A DNA stretch of 56,714 nucleotides, taken from contig JASMLP010000152.1 in assembly GCA_030748635.1 (NCBI GenBank), forward strand, positions 1 through 56,714. Reading direction: 5' to 3'. Positions 39,023-47,128 of the stretch are shown here, in pieces (position 1 is the stretch's first letter; every line of letters begins with the position of its first letter). The translations under genes were made by a program, and so were the position numbers. The notes under the pieces were generated by a model. The model was not told the DNA's origin, ran no database searches, and saw only the letters and a program-made list of their open reading frames with translations. Source of the stretch: Planctomycetota bacterium. GTDB taxonomy: Bacteria; Planctomycetota; JACQVV01; JASMLP01.

Positions 39023-40945
39023 TCAGAAAAGCTGGTATTCGGGAAGACTGGTGATCAGCACCATGCAGTCGATGATGCGTAGAAGAGTGTCACGATTCTT
39101 TGGGTCGAAGGTAGATCCCTTCGGGGAGATAACCAAACGAAGTCGGTCCATCTGCTCTTCGCTAATGGGGCGCTGAATCAAAAAGCGGACCAGGTGCTTC
39201 AAAAGAGCGTCTGAATCGTCAAGGCTCTGGATGCGAGTGAGGCAATGCATGCGTCCCGCTGAAGGGGGTCGCTTGGTGTTGACTGAAGGGCTGGAGGGGG
39301 TTGGGCCGGGAGATGGCTCCATGGCTGGCGTTTCGCAATCTTCCTCTACCATCTCGTCGAGCAGTTTGAGGAGCTCAAGTCGGCGCGCTTCGCTTTTCGA
39401 ACGGGTTTTGCTGGGAGAACCTTCCATCTGGGATCCGTCCATCTCGTCCATCTGGGATCCGTCCATCTCATCCATCTGGGGCGTATTGTTTTGGGGGCGC
39501 TTTTTGTTGCGTCGGCCGGTCAGAGAGGTGGTGCGGGTGCCTATCCGAATCAGTTGGGCGGCAACGTTGTAGCGCATGAAGAGAGTGGAGGTGTTGATCC
39601 ATGTCTTGCCTCCGTCCCAGCCCTTGACGTTGGGAGGGTTGAATAGGTTTTGACCCATCAGACCAACGGCACCACGGCGATTATTTGCGAGAATCGATGT
39701 GGCGGCATTCAAGTCGAGGCCGAGGCTCCGAATGGTGCCAACGACGAGTTCGATCGGACTTTTGATCTTGTGGCCGATGACGGAGCTGTCATAAAAGGCT
39801 CGCGAGAGGAAGATCTGTCGCAAGAGCGGTTGGACCTGATAATCAGAATCCCGGAAGGTGGCCGCAAGCGGCTCGCTGATCGAAACCGGAGGGTTCTCGT
39901 CGGAGACGAAAAACCGCCAAAATTTACGAACCATGAATCGAGCGGTCGCGGGTTGTTCCAGGATGATATTGATGATGTCGTCGCCGTTGAAATCGCCGGT
40001 ACGATTGAAAAAGGTTTTTTCTTCATAGTCGTGATTTCGACCATTAAAGACGTATTCGTTTCCTCTGAACGTCCAGCCGGTAAAAGCCCGCGCAGCTTGT
40101 TTGATATCCTTTTCGGTGTAATTTCCAATGCCGATGGTGAATAGCTCCATGAGCTCCCGAGCGAAGTTTTCATTGGGTGTTTTCTTCACGTTCCGATTGC
40201 TGTCCAGGTAGCGAAGCATCGCCGGGTCTCGAGCAATCCCGCGAACGAGCTCTCGATAGCTTCCCGTAGCATAGTTTCGGAAAAGATTGTTCTGGATCAG
40301 CATGTGGTTCGCGTTGCGTACGGTTCGGTGTTCGGTCGCGAAATGGCCGTGCCAGAAAAGAGTCATCTTTTCTTCAAGTGGGCGTTCCGTGCGTACCATG
40401 CGGTTAAACCACCAGCGAGTCATGCCTGAAAAGTTTTGCTGGTCCAGGTTCACCTTGGCTTTGCGGAGAGCTTTTTTGCGGGCCGCGAACTGAATCTGTT
40501 CTTCGGGGGAGAGTTTTTGAGCCGACGGTCTCTTGCGATTCTTGGGATTTCTGGGGGATTGGACGGCGCCTAACTTGGACCGAGCTTCCTGAGTTTTCCG
40601 AATTTCTTGCACATAACGATTCATCATGCGCTCCATCTGCGCACGGATCTCTGGGTTCTCGGGGTCGAACGGTTGGATCTGGAAGGGGGGGGATTGGGGG
40701 CGATTTTCGTATCCGAGCACATGTTCGACCGCGGCTTGAGGAGTCATTTTGGCGAGGGTTTCGATCTCTTCCAGCGAGCCCCCAAAGCCGGATCGGTTCA
40801 GAAGGTGTGCTGCTTTGATCTCATCCCACTGGTCGGCTGGAATCGGGCTCAGCGGCGATTCACTCTGACCGGAGGCCAGGTGAGTCGTCAGCAGGATGCC
40901 CAGGAGGAAGTAACGGACCGTTTGGCGGGTGGACTGGGGAATCAC
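39023..40945 (-). CDS. DUF1800 secreted protein
   Basis: A 640-residue exported protein (signal peptide about 10-27). Family markers: AAHLLNRSGFGGSLEEIE near residue 45, MTLFWHGHFATEHRTV near 197, LRYLDSNRNVKKTPNENFARELMELFTIG near 247-276 (shortened NENFARELMELF), AARAFTGW, NPPNVKGWDGGKTWINTSTL. The function of DUF1800 is unknown; it is nearly always paired with DUF1501, as here. Between about residues 488 and 512 there is a low-complexity tandem Met-Asp-Glu-Met-Asp-Gly-Ser-Gln repeat that is not part of the family. Start is GTG with CAGGAG about nine bases upstream. Confidence 0.92.
   Translation of the reverse strand: MIPQSTRQTVRYFLLGILLTTHLASGQSESPLSPIPADQWDEIKAAHLLNRSGFGGSLEEIETLAKMTPQAAVEHVLGYENRPQSPPFQIQPFDPENPEIRAQMERMMNRYVQEIRKTQEARSKLGAVQSPRNPKNRKRPSAQKLSPEEQIQFAARKKALRKAKVNLDQQNFSGMTRWWFNRMVRTERPLEEKMTLFWHGHFATEHRTVRNANHMLIQNNLFRNYATGSYRELVRGIARDPAMLRYLDSNRNVKKTPNENFARELMELFTIGIGNYTEKDIKQAARAFTGWTFRGNEYVFNGRNHDYEEKTFFNRTGDFNGDDIINIILEQPATARFMVRKFWRFFVSDENPPVSISEPLAATFRDSDYQVQPLLRQIFLSRAFYDSSVIGHKIKSPIELVVGTIRSLGLDLNAATSILANNRRGAVGLMGQNLFNPPNVKGWDGGKTWINTSTLFMRYNVAAQLIRIGTRTTSLTGRRNKKRPQNNTPQMDEMDGSQMDEMDGSQMEGSPSKTRSKSEARRLELLKLLDEMVEEDCETPAMEPSPGPTPSSPSVNTKRPPSAGRMHCLTRIQSLDDSDALLKHLVRFLIQRPISEEQMDRLRLVISPKGSTFDPKNRDTLLRIIDCMVLITSLPEYQLF
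39423..39481. repeat. 24-base tandem repeat inside the DUF1800 gene
   Basis: Two near-perfect 24-base copies (39423-39446 and 39447-39470) and a partial third encode MDEMDGSQ repeats on the minus strand. The length keeps the reading frame. This looks like slippage-type expansion in a linker. Confidence 0.75.
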
Positions 40946-41130
40946 GGCATCAACTCCTGATGAAGACGGTGGAATGCGGTTCGAGAGATGAAGAGAAACG
41001 GTTCCGGGGTAACCAGGTCGAGTTTACAGTGCTTGTAACCCGTAACGGCGTCCGGCGTTCCGGTCCTTTTTCGGGAAGAAATCAGCACTCATCGTTGCTC
41101 CAAATGCGTTTGCTATCAATGAGAAAGAGT

Positions 41131-42447
41131 CTATTTTTCAGATTCGCTCGCGAGTGAAAGAAAATTTCCTTCTGTTTTACCGCCAGGAAATCGGACCCAC
41201 CAGTCGACCATTTGCGATTCCAGATCGATTTCTACCGAATCGCCAAAGGTCGGTTGAAGGGTTCTTCGGGGAATTTCGGCAATCCAGCCTCGCATCACGG
41301 GGGGATCCCAGCGGTCGATCGCGACCCAGATCCACTCGATGCGACCATCGAATCCTTCATATTGGGCACGAATATAGCAGTCAATCAGATTGTTTTGTTG
41401 ATCCGCATGCCGTTGCAGTCGCCGCCGGGAGTTGTGAGCTTGCTGGCGAGTTTTTTCGAGAGTTTGCTCGGAGTAGGGGGCGATGTCGATACGCGGGAGT
41501 TCCGAAAAATCCATCAAGGTGTGAGTTGCCTTTTCATTCTCTCGGGCTGGAAAGTCCACGACTCGAAGTGTTTGTGATCGACCTTCATCACCCGGAAGAG
41601 GCTCGAGGGCTATATATTCGAACGACGCTCCGGTGGAGGTGGGGTGAATGACTTGGCCGGATTCCGCGAGATGGCCTCGGGCTGTATCCCGAATGAGTTG
41701 CTTGAGAAGTCGGTGGGCGGACAGCTTGAAGAAAATCGGAGTCTCAGGTATTTCGAGTTCACCGCACCCGTATTTGATCATGCCAACGGTTCGGATATGA
41801 TCACAATCGAGCGAGGATGCGGGGGCGGATTCGATTCCTACATGGCTGGACGGATCTCGAGCCAGGTTCTCGGTAAAATGCTTCCATGCGTTCTGGCCCC
41901 AGAGAACTCGAGTGATCGGGTCGTAGATTCGCCCGTCTACCAGGTTGGCCAGTTCGTCGGTCAGGTCGACGAGCAGTCGACTGACTCCGATAGGATCGTT
42001 GGTGGTTCCCTGGAAGCGAGCAGTCAGGATCCGATCGGCTTCGACCAGAAGGCCTTGATCCTCTTCTTCATGATCACAGCTGAGTTCGGCCACGGTCGAA
42101 GGATCGATCTGGAAGGCTTCGGGGTTCGCTCGACGGTCGAACTCCATCAGACTGAGCGCCGGATCGTTCATCCATCGGCCTACACGGCGGGGAGTTCGAA
42201 GCCGTTTGGGCGTGGCGGCGTGTTCGCGACGTAAGATTTGTTCGTAGAGGTGGTTGGCGTCTGGAATGCCGTGACCTTGAGAATAGATCTGGTATTCCAG
42301 ATGGACGCGTTTTTGTTGACGTCGGTCGATCCAGAGTGGAGAGGTTTGTCCACGACGGAACAGAAATTTTTGCACAAACCAACGGACCACCTGGTAGGTG
42401 GCCAGGAAAACGAGAAAAACCAGGAGGATTCGAGCCAGATGTATCAC
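41131..42447 (-). CDS. Membrane-anchored protein with DUF2314-like C-terminus
   Basis: A 438-residue protein with one N-terminal helix (about 4-24). The middle (about 60-330) is not recognised; it contains DHEEEDQGLLVEADRILTARFQG and long hydrophilic stretches. The C-terminal about 80 residues (YIRAQYEGFDGRIEWIWVAIDRWDPPVMRGWIAEIPR..., with FGDSVEID and MVDWWV) have the DUF2314 pattern of an immunity- or regulation-type domain: W-x-W/V, GxIxxxP, GDxVxx, DWxx. No catalytic residues can be named. It lies on the minus strand, 101 bases downstream of the acyltransferase, possibly in one transcript. Confidence 0.55.
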   Translation of the reverse strand: MIHLARILLVFLVFLATYQVVRWFVQKFLFRRGQTSPLWIDRRQQKRVHLEYQIYSQGHGIPDANHLYEQILRREHAATPKRLRTPRRVGRWMNDPALSLMEFDRRANPEAFQIDPSTVAELSCDHEEEDQGLLVEADRILTARFQGTTNDPIGVSRLLVDLTDELANLVDGRIYDPITRVLWGQNAWKHFTENLARDPSSHVGIESAPASSLDCDHIRTVGMIKYGCGELEIPETPIFFKLSAHRLLKQLIRDTARGHLAESGQVIHPTSTGASFEYIALEPLPGDEGRSQTLRVVDFPARENEKATHTLMDFSELPRIDIAPYSEQTLEKTRQQAHNSRRRLQRHADQQNNLIDCYIRAQYEGFDGRIEWIWVAIDRWDPPVMRGWIAEIPRRTLQPTFGDSVEIDLESQMVDWWVRFPGGKTEGNFLSLASESEK

Positions 42448-42548
42448 TTGGATCTATTCTATCGCTCCCAGGATGTTGAGGCCAGCGATGGGGAACCGCC
42501 ACCCTGGGGTTTCTCCGGGAGGCCGTGGAAATTCGGAGCCTGGGTCGC

Positions 42549-43658
42549 TCAGCGCAGGAGTGAGAGAGGGGCCTTGAATTCCGAGGAGTCCTCTTCCTGG
42601 AACTGATGGAGGTCGGCCGGCAGTATTTCCGGATTCGGGGTCCCGACAAAAAGTGGATGCGGAGGGGTGTACTGGGAGTAGGAGGGGAATGGACCTCGTT
42701 CACGGGTGGGGCGACATTTCCAGCGTCGATGACCCAGGAGCCAGAGTTCCGGCCGTTCACGTACCCGCGCCTCCAGCACGTCGTGGATTTGGCGGGTGAT
42801 GTGGTGAATTTCGGATTCAATCGGTTGGTCGGGACGCGCTTCGATGATGGGACCGAAATCGATTGAGTAACATCCTTCTTCATCGGGGACGCAGAAAGCG
42901 GGGATGATCGGACATCCGAATTTAACGGCAAGGAGACCTGGCGCGGGAGTGGTTCGCGCCGGGACACCGAAGAGGTCGACATCGATCCCTTCGTAAGTGT
43001 TTCGGTCAACCATGATTCCGATCAATTCATCGCGGTGCAGGGCCGGGAGGATGTGGGCAGCGACAACATCCCGATAGGCGACTCGATTCCCGTGCTTCGC
43101 ACGAATGTCGTTGAGGTAACGGTCGATCAAGGGGTTGCTGAGTCGCTGGGCGATGAAGGTAAGGGGGGGGAGTCCCAGAAGTCCGTAAGCGGCTCCCATC
43201 ACCTCCGAGTTTCCGAAGTGATAGAAAACGCCAACGGCGCCACGACCTTGGGCAAAAGCTTTTCGTACACGCTCAATGCTGGCTGGATCGACCCGAACGT
43301 GTTCTTCTAAGTTATCTGAATTGAGTCGGGTAGCCAGGATGGAATCTGCAATGACCAGGGCGAAATGGACAAAGAATTTGCGGACGATACGTCGTTTTTC
43401 GGAGCGGGTGCGTGTATCCCCCAGGACGATATTCAGGTTGGCCCGGGCGATGCGTCTTCGGTTGACCATGCATAGATGGCAGATCCGGCCGCAGAGGCGA
43501 GCGAGAGTTCGCAGCCAGGGGCGTGGAAGATATTGGCAAGGGACAAAAAGAGTCCGGAAGAGCACATATGAAAATATGTGTCCCAGGTGCACCGGGATCT
43601 CATGATCCGTGTGCGTGGAAGGTTCCGGAATGCTCGATTTCATGCTAAATGCCAGCAA
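42549..43658 (-). CDS. LpxL/HtrB-family lipid acyltransferase
   Basis: A 369-residue membrane-associated acyltransferase. After an N-terminal polar segment a hydrophobic stretch (about 25-45) anchors it. The catalytic HxxxxE motif is in FYHFGNSE (residues about 145-152), followed by LTFIAQRLSNPLIDRYLNDIR, GIMVDRNTYEG (V-D-x-N/Q substrate site) and GVPARTTPAPGLLAVKFGCPIIPAF, all typical of HtrB/LpxL/LpxM and related lysophospholipid acyltransferases. These add secondary acyl chains to lipid A. Whether the substrate is lipid A or another lipid is open. A second ATG 15 bases downstream is an alternative start. Divergent from the carbamoyltransferase gene. Confidence 0.85.
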   Translation of the reverse strand: MLAFSMKSSIPEPSTHTDHEIPVHLGHIFSYVLFRTLFVPCQYLPRPWLRTLARLCGRICHLCMVNRRRIARANLNIVLGDTRTRSEKRRIVRKFFVHFALVIADSILATRLNSDNLEEHVRVDPASIERVRKAFAQGRGAVGVFYHFGNSEVMGAAYGLLGLPPLTFIAQRLSNPLIDRYLNDIRAKHGNRVAYRDVVAAHILPALHRDELIGIMVDRNTYEGIDVDLFGVPARTTPAPGLLAVKFGCPIIPAFCVPDEEGCYSIDFGPIIEARPDQPIESEIHHITRQIHDVLEARVRERPELWLLGHRRWKCRPTRERGPFPSYSQYTPPHPLFVGTPNPEILPADLHQFQEEDSSEFKAPLSLLR

Positions 43659-43660
43659 AA

Positions 43661-43692
43661 CATTTATTTATCTCATTTTTTTGAAATAAATG
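43661..43692. repeat. Inverted repeat in the acyltransferase/carbamoyltransferase gap
   Basis: CATTTATTT (43661-43669) and AAATAAATG (43684-43692) are perfect inverted arms of nine bases around a T-rich loop. A second short pair, GTCCTT (43696-43701) and AAGGAC (43709-43714), lies next to it. Both are within the divergent promoter region and could be operators. Confidence 0.45.
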
Positions 43693-43720
43693 CAAGTCCT
43701 TACTTTGGAAGGACCTTGGC

Positions 43721-43748
43721 TTGACCCCGGGCGTTGCGGTTCTACAAT
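43721..43748 (+). promoter_or_regulatory. Promoter of the carbamoyltransferase-phe gene group
   Basis: TTGACC (43721-43726), 16 bases, then TACAAT (43743-43748): five of six matches at each box. Start near 43755 gives a short leader before the ATG at 43783. Confidence 0.7.
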
Positions 43749-43782
43749 GATCCTTTTTTCCACCTGCCGGAAGCGATAGTCC

Positions 43783-45540
43783 ATGTCCGCATCATCAACT
43801 AGCGACCATTACACCCTCGGCCTCGCATTTGCCGGAGGACACGGTACATCCGGATGCATAGCCCGCAACGGACATCTCGTTGCGGCGGTGAATCTGGAAC
43901 GGATTCTTCACCTGAAGTATGCCTGGATGGGTTGGTCCCAGGTAGCGACCGATGCCATGATCGATTTTGCGGCCAAGACGCCCCAAGGAAAGATTCTCGA
44001 GGTCGAGGAGTACCTGCCTACCTTGATGAATTACCTCCTGGATGTGGCGGGCATTCAGTTCGATGATCTGGATCTGGTTGTTTACGATCGCTGTTCTCCA
44101 GCGACTTCCCGGTATCGGATGGAGGAGGTCGGGAACCATCCCTATCTAGAAGAGACGTTCAAGAACGTACAGGTCCTCCGGTGTGAGCATCACGTGGGGC
44201 ATCTTGCCCAAGCGTATTATCCATCTCCGTTTGATGAATCGGCTGTCCTGTCGATCGATGGAGGAAGTTGGGAAACGCTGGAACGTTTGGGGGGGGACTT
44301 TCAGTCCTCCGCGATCGGTGTGGGGCGAGGTAAGACCTTGGAAGTTCTTGATGAGAATATCGGCAACGGTATCAACGGTAAGGAGTACATGCGGGCGACG
44401 ATGTGGATGGGGTTTCACCTCAATGAAGAGGGGAAGACCATGGGGTTGGCTCCTTACGGAACTCCGGATACCTACAACAAGGTCCGCAAGCGTTTGAAGG
44501 ATCGCTTGAAGGATGGATCTCCACGTCCGGATAAGATCGATTTTCCTCGAGATAACTTCAAGAAGTTGATGAAGAAAGTGAAGAAGAATCATCGGGGAGA
44601 TTTTCATTCCAAGCCGGTGGAGGATCTGGCGTGGGCTGTTCAAAAACGGATGGAAGAACGTATTCTGGCCGCAGCTTGTCGTGCACACGAACTGACCGGG
44701 TTGACCCGCTTGTGTTACTCGGGCGGTGTGGCGCTGAATTCGGTGGCCAACTGGAAAATTATCCAGGAAACTCCGATCGAAGAAATTTTCATCTACCCCA
44801 ACGCCGGGGACTGTGGTTTGGCGGCAGGGTACTGCCTTTGGGGATACCATCAGACTCAGGACGGACCCAACGACTATGTGGCTCGCAACGATTACCTGGG
44901 ACGGTCCTACTCCCATGAAGAGATCGAAACCGCTCTCGACGCGGAATCGGAGCGGGTTTCCTGGAAACGCATACCCAAACGATCCGCCGGCCAATCGGGC
45001 GAAACTCTGGAGCAGGTCGTCGCGTCGTTGATGGCCGAGGGGAAGATCATCGGTTGGTATCACGGGGCGGGAGAGTTCGGGCCGCGAGCGTTAGGCCACC
45101 GATCGATTGTTTGTGACCCCAGGACGGCCGAGATGAAGGATGTGCTCAACGAGAAAGTGAAGCATCGGGAAGGGTATCGTCCGTTTGCTCCCGCTGTTCT
45201 TGAAGAAAAATGCTCGGAATATTTTGATATTCATCTTCCCAGCCCGTTCATGCTTTTGGTCCCGGAAGTGCACGAGGATAAACGGGACGTGGTTCCAGCG
45301 ATAACCCACGTGGATGGCACGGCTCGGGTTCAGACAACCACCCGGGAAGATAATGATTGTTACCACGATCTGGTCGAAGCGTTTTATGAATTAACCGGAG
45401 TTCCGGTCATCCTCAATACGAGCTTCAATCTTGGTGGTAAACCGATCGTGGAAACTCCAACTCACGCTCTCGAATGCTTTCTGGCCACGCATATGGATTA
45501 TCTGGTTCTCGAGGAATTCCTGGTCGAGAAGGTGAGGTGA
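43783..45540 (+). CDS. TobZ/NodU/CmcH-family carbamoyltransferase
   Basis: A 585-residue enzyme with an N-terminal Kae1-like domain and a C-terminal TobZ-type domain. N-terminal: GLAFAGGHGTSGCIARNGHLVAAVNLER, the metal site HHVGHLAQAYYPSPF, DGGSWET and GLAPYG. C-terminal: LCYSGGVALNSVANWKI, YPNAGDCGLAAGY, GEFGPRALGHRSIVCDPR and LNTSFNLGGKPIVETP. Family members transfer carbamoyl from carbamoyl phosphate to hydroxyl groups of nodulation factors, antibiotics or sugars. The acceptor cannot be told from sequence; no biosynthetic cluster surrounds it, so a surface polysaccharide or small-molecule acceptor is possible. First gene of a plus-strand group; the next ATG is three bases after its stop. 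Confidence 0.9.
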   Translation: MSASSTSDHYTLGLAFAGGHGTSGCIARNGHLVAAVNLERILHLKYAWMGWSQVATDAMIDFAAKTPQGKILEVEEYLPTLMNYLLDVAGIQFDDLDLVVYDRCSPATSRYRMEEVGNHPYLEETFKNVQVLRCEHHVGHLAQAYYPSPFDESAVLSIDGGSWETLERLGGDFQSSAIGVGRGKTLEVLDENIGNGINGKEYMRATMWMGFHLNEEGKTMGLAPYGTPDTYNKVRKRLKDRLKDGSPRPDKIDFPRDNFKKLMKKVKKNHRGDFHSKPVEDLAWAVQKRMEERILAAACRAHELTGLTRLCYSGGVALNSVANWKIIQETPIEEIFIYPNAGDCGLAAGYCLWGYHQTQDGPNDYVARNDYLGRSYSHEEIETALDAESERVSWKRIPKRSAGQSGETLEQVVASLMAEGKIIGWYHGAGEFGPRALGHRSIVCDPRTAEMKDVLNEKVKHREGYRPFAPAVLEEKCSEYFDIHLPSPFMLLVPEVHEDKRDVVPAITHVDGTARVQTTTREDNDCYHDLVEAFYELTGVPVILNTSFNLGGKPIVETPTHALECFLATHMDYLVLEEFLVEKVR

Positions 45541-45543
45541 GTC

Positions 45544-47112
45544 ATGCAGGCTGAAGATCTGATTCAGGGCATACATCCTCTGGAGATCCTGTTGCTCTTG
45601 CATTTTGGAGAGCGGACTTCGATCTTCGATCGGGAAGCGGTTGCTGCCGGTGTGTTGAAGGAAGCCCAGATGAGAACCGTGATCGAATGGGGACTTGCGA
45701 AGAAGACCCTGGAGCTCGCGGGTGAAACCAGGGAATCATTTCTTGAATTGACCGAGATCGGTCAGCGTTATCAACAGGGGGCGATCCCCGAGTTGGCGAT
45801 CCTTGGAGAACTCCAGTCCCAACCCGTCCCCATGGCTTCTTTGCAGAGTCTGCCCGAATATGAACGCTCCGAAATCGGTCCGGCCATCGGGACTCTGCGC
45901 AAGTCGGGCGCGATCGAAGTGGTGAAGGGGGAAGCTCGCAAGGGCGAGAATGAAGAAGCGTCCGCTCCGTTCCGGACTCTCCAGGCCGCTTTGAAGGAGG
46001 TCGGGGAATCGGGCCGATTGCCCGCTTCTTCTCTGGAAGAGAGTCTTCTTCAGTCGGCTCTTTCCAAGGTAAACCGCCGCCAACCTTCGCGGGGGTATTT
46101 TCGCCTCAGTGAGGAGGTTACTCGCGAAATCGCATTGACGCCGCTGGGGGCTTCTTTGAAAGTCCTGGTGGAGGAGCGTGGCCTTTCCGGTGAAGAAGTT
46201 GGACAGTTGACACCGGAGATGCTGGGTGATGGATCCTGGAAAAACAGGACCTTTCGTTCCTATCACATCGGTTTGGCTCCACCTCGAGAGGTTGTGGGGC
46301 GTCGGCACCCTTACCGAGCCTTCCTCGATTTTGCCCGGTCCAAGTTGTTGGCCTTGGGATTCGAGGAGATGTCCGGTCCTCTGGTCGAGAGCGAATACTG
46401 GAACATGGACGCGTTGTTCATGCCTCAATTCCATCCGGCACGCGCAATTCATGACGCTTATTTCTTGAAGGACCCGGAAAATCCAGGCGATTTTCTGCAT
46501 GCTCGTGATGAACCCGAAAATGCGGAACGGGTGGCGGATGCTCACCGCAGTGGTGAGGGGTATGGGAGTCGGGGTTGGCGATACGATTTCGATTCGCGCC
46601 GGACCCGTCGTCTGGTTTTGCGGAGTCAGGGAACCGCTTTGTCAGCGCGTTGGCTGTCTCGGGCTCAGGTTCCTGGTAAATATTTCGCGATGGCTCGATG
46701 CTTCCGTTATGACCGGGTAGACAAAAGTCATCTTCCCGACTTTTTTCAGGTTGAAGGTATCGTTCTCGGTGATGAAGTGTCGATGTCTACTTTGTTGGGA
46801 CTGCTGGATCTTTTCGCCCGGGAATTGGCCTGCGCGGATGAGGTGAAGGTTTTGCCTGCGTATTTTCCCTTCACTGAACCTTCGGTGGAGTGCCATATCA
46901 AACATCCGGAGATCGGTTGGATGGAAATGGGAGGAGCCGGAATATTTCGGCCCGAGGTGACCGGTCCTCAAGGGGTGAGCGAACCGGTGATCGCCTGGGG
47001 ACTCGGACTCGATCGGATGGCTATGGTGGCGCTTGGAATCGAACATATCGGCGATCTTTTCAATCCTAATCTCGACTTCATTCGTACCAAACGGTTTTCG
47101 GTGAACCGCTGA
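45544..47112 (+). CDS. pheS: Phenylalanyl-tRNA synthetase alpha chain, archaeal/eukaryotic type
   Basis: A 522-residue class II synthetase catalytic subunit. The N-terminal about 230 residues (helical winged domains with LLLHFGERTSIFD and LTEIGQRY) replace the bacterial coiled coil. The catalytic part shows MDALFMPQFHPAR, SRRTRRLVLRSQGTALSAR, FAMARCFRYDRVDKSHLPDFFQVEG (motif 2, quoted in part) and WMEMGGAGIFRPEV ... AWGLGLDRMAM (motif 3). Bacterial PheS is about 330 residues; this length and layout are those of archaea and of bacterial groups such as spirochaetes that carry the archaeal form. Encoded immediately upstream of the matching pheT. Confidence 0.93.
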   Translation: MQAEDLIQGIHPLEILLLLHFGERTSIFDREAVAAGVLKEAQMRTVIEWGLAKKTLELAGETRESFLELTEIGQRYQQGAIPELAILGELQSQPVPMASLQSLPEYERSEIGPAIGTLRKSGAIEVVKGEARKGENEEASAPFRTLQAALKEVGESGRLPASSLEESLLQSALSKVNRRQPSRGYFRLSEEVTREIALTPLGASLKVLVEERGLSGEEVGQLTPEMLGDGSWKNRTFRSYHIGLAPPREVVGRRHPYRAFLDFARSKLLALGFEEMSGPLVESEYWNMDALFMPQFHPARAIHDAYFLKDPENPGDFLHARDEPENAERVADAHRSGEGYGSRGWRYDFDSRRTRRLVLRSQGTALSARWLSRAQVPGKYFAMARCFRYDRVDKSHLPDFFQVEGIVLGDEVSMSTLLGLLDLFARELACADEVKVLPAYFPFTEPSVECHIKHPEIGWMEMGGAGIFRPEVTGPQGVSEPVIAWGLGLDRMAMVALGIEHIGDLFNPNLDFIRTKRFSVNR

Positions 47113-47128
47113 ACAGGGAAATGGATAC

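Noticed and set aside
39423..39481. Short repeats as a CRISPR-like array
   Set aside because: Units are adjacent without spacers and encode an in-frame peptide repeat.
43661..43714. Inverted repeats as a transcription terminator
   Set aside because: Both flanking genes start here and point outward, so a terminator would have no gene to end; kept as possible operators.
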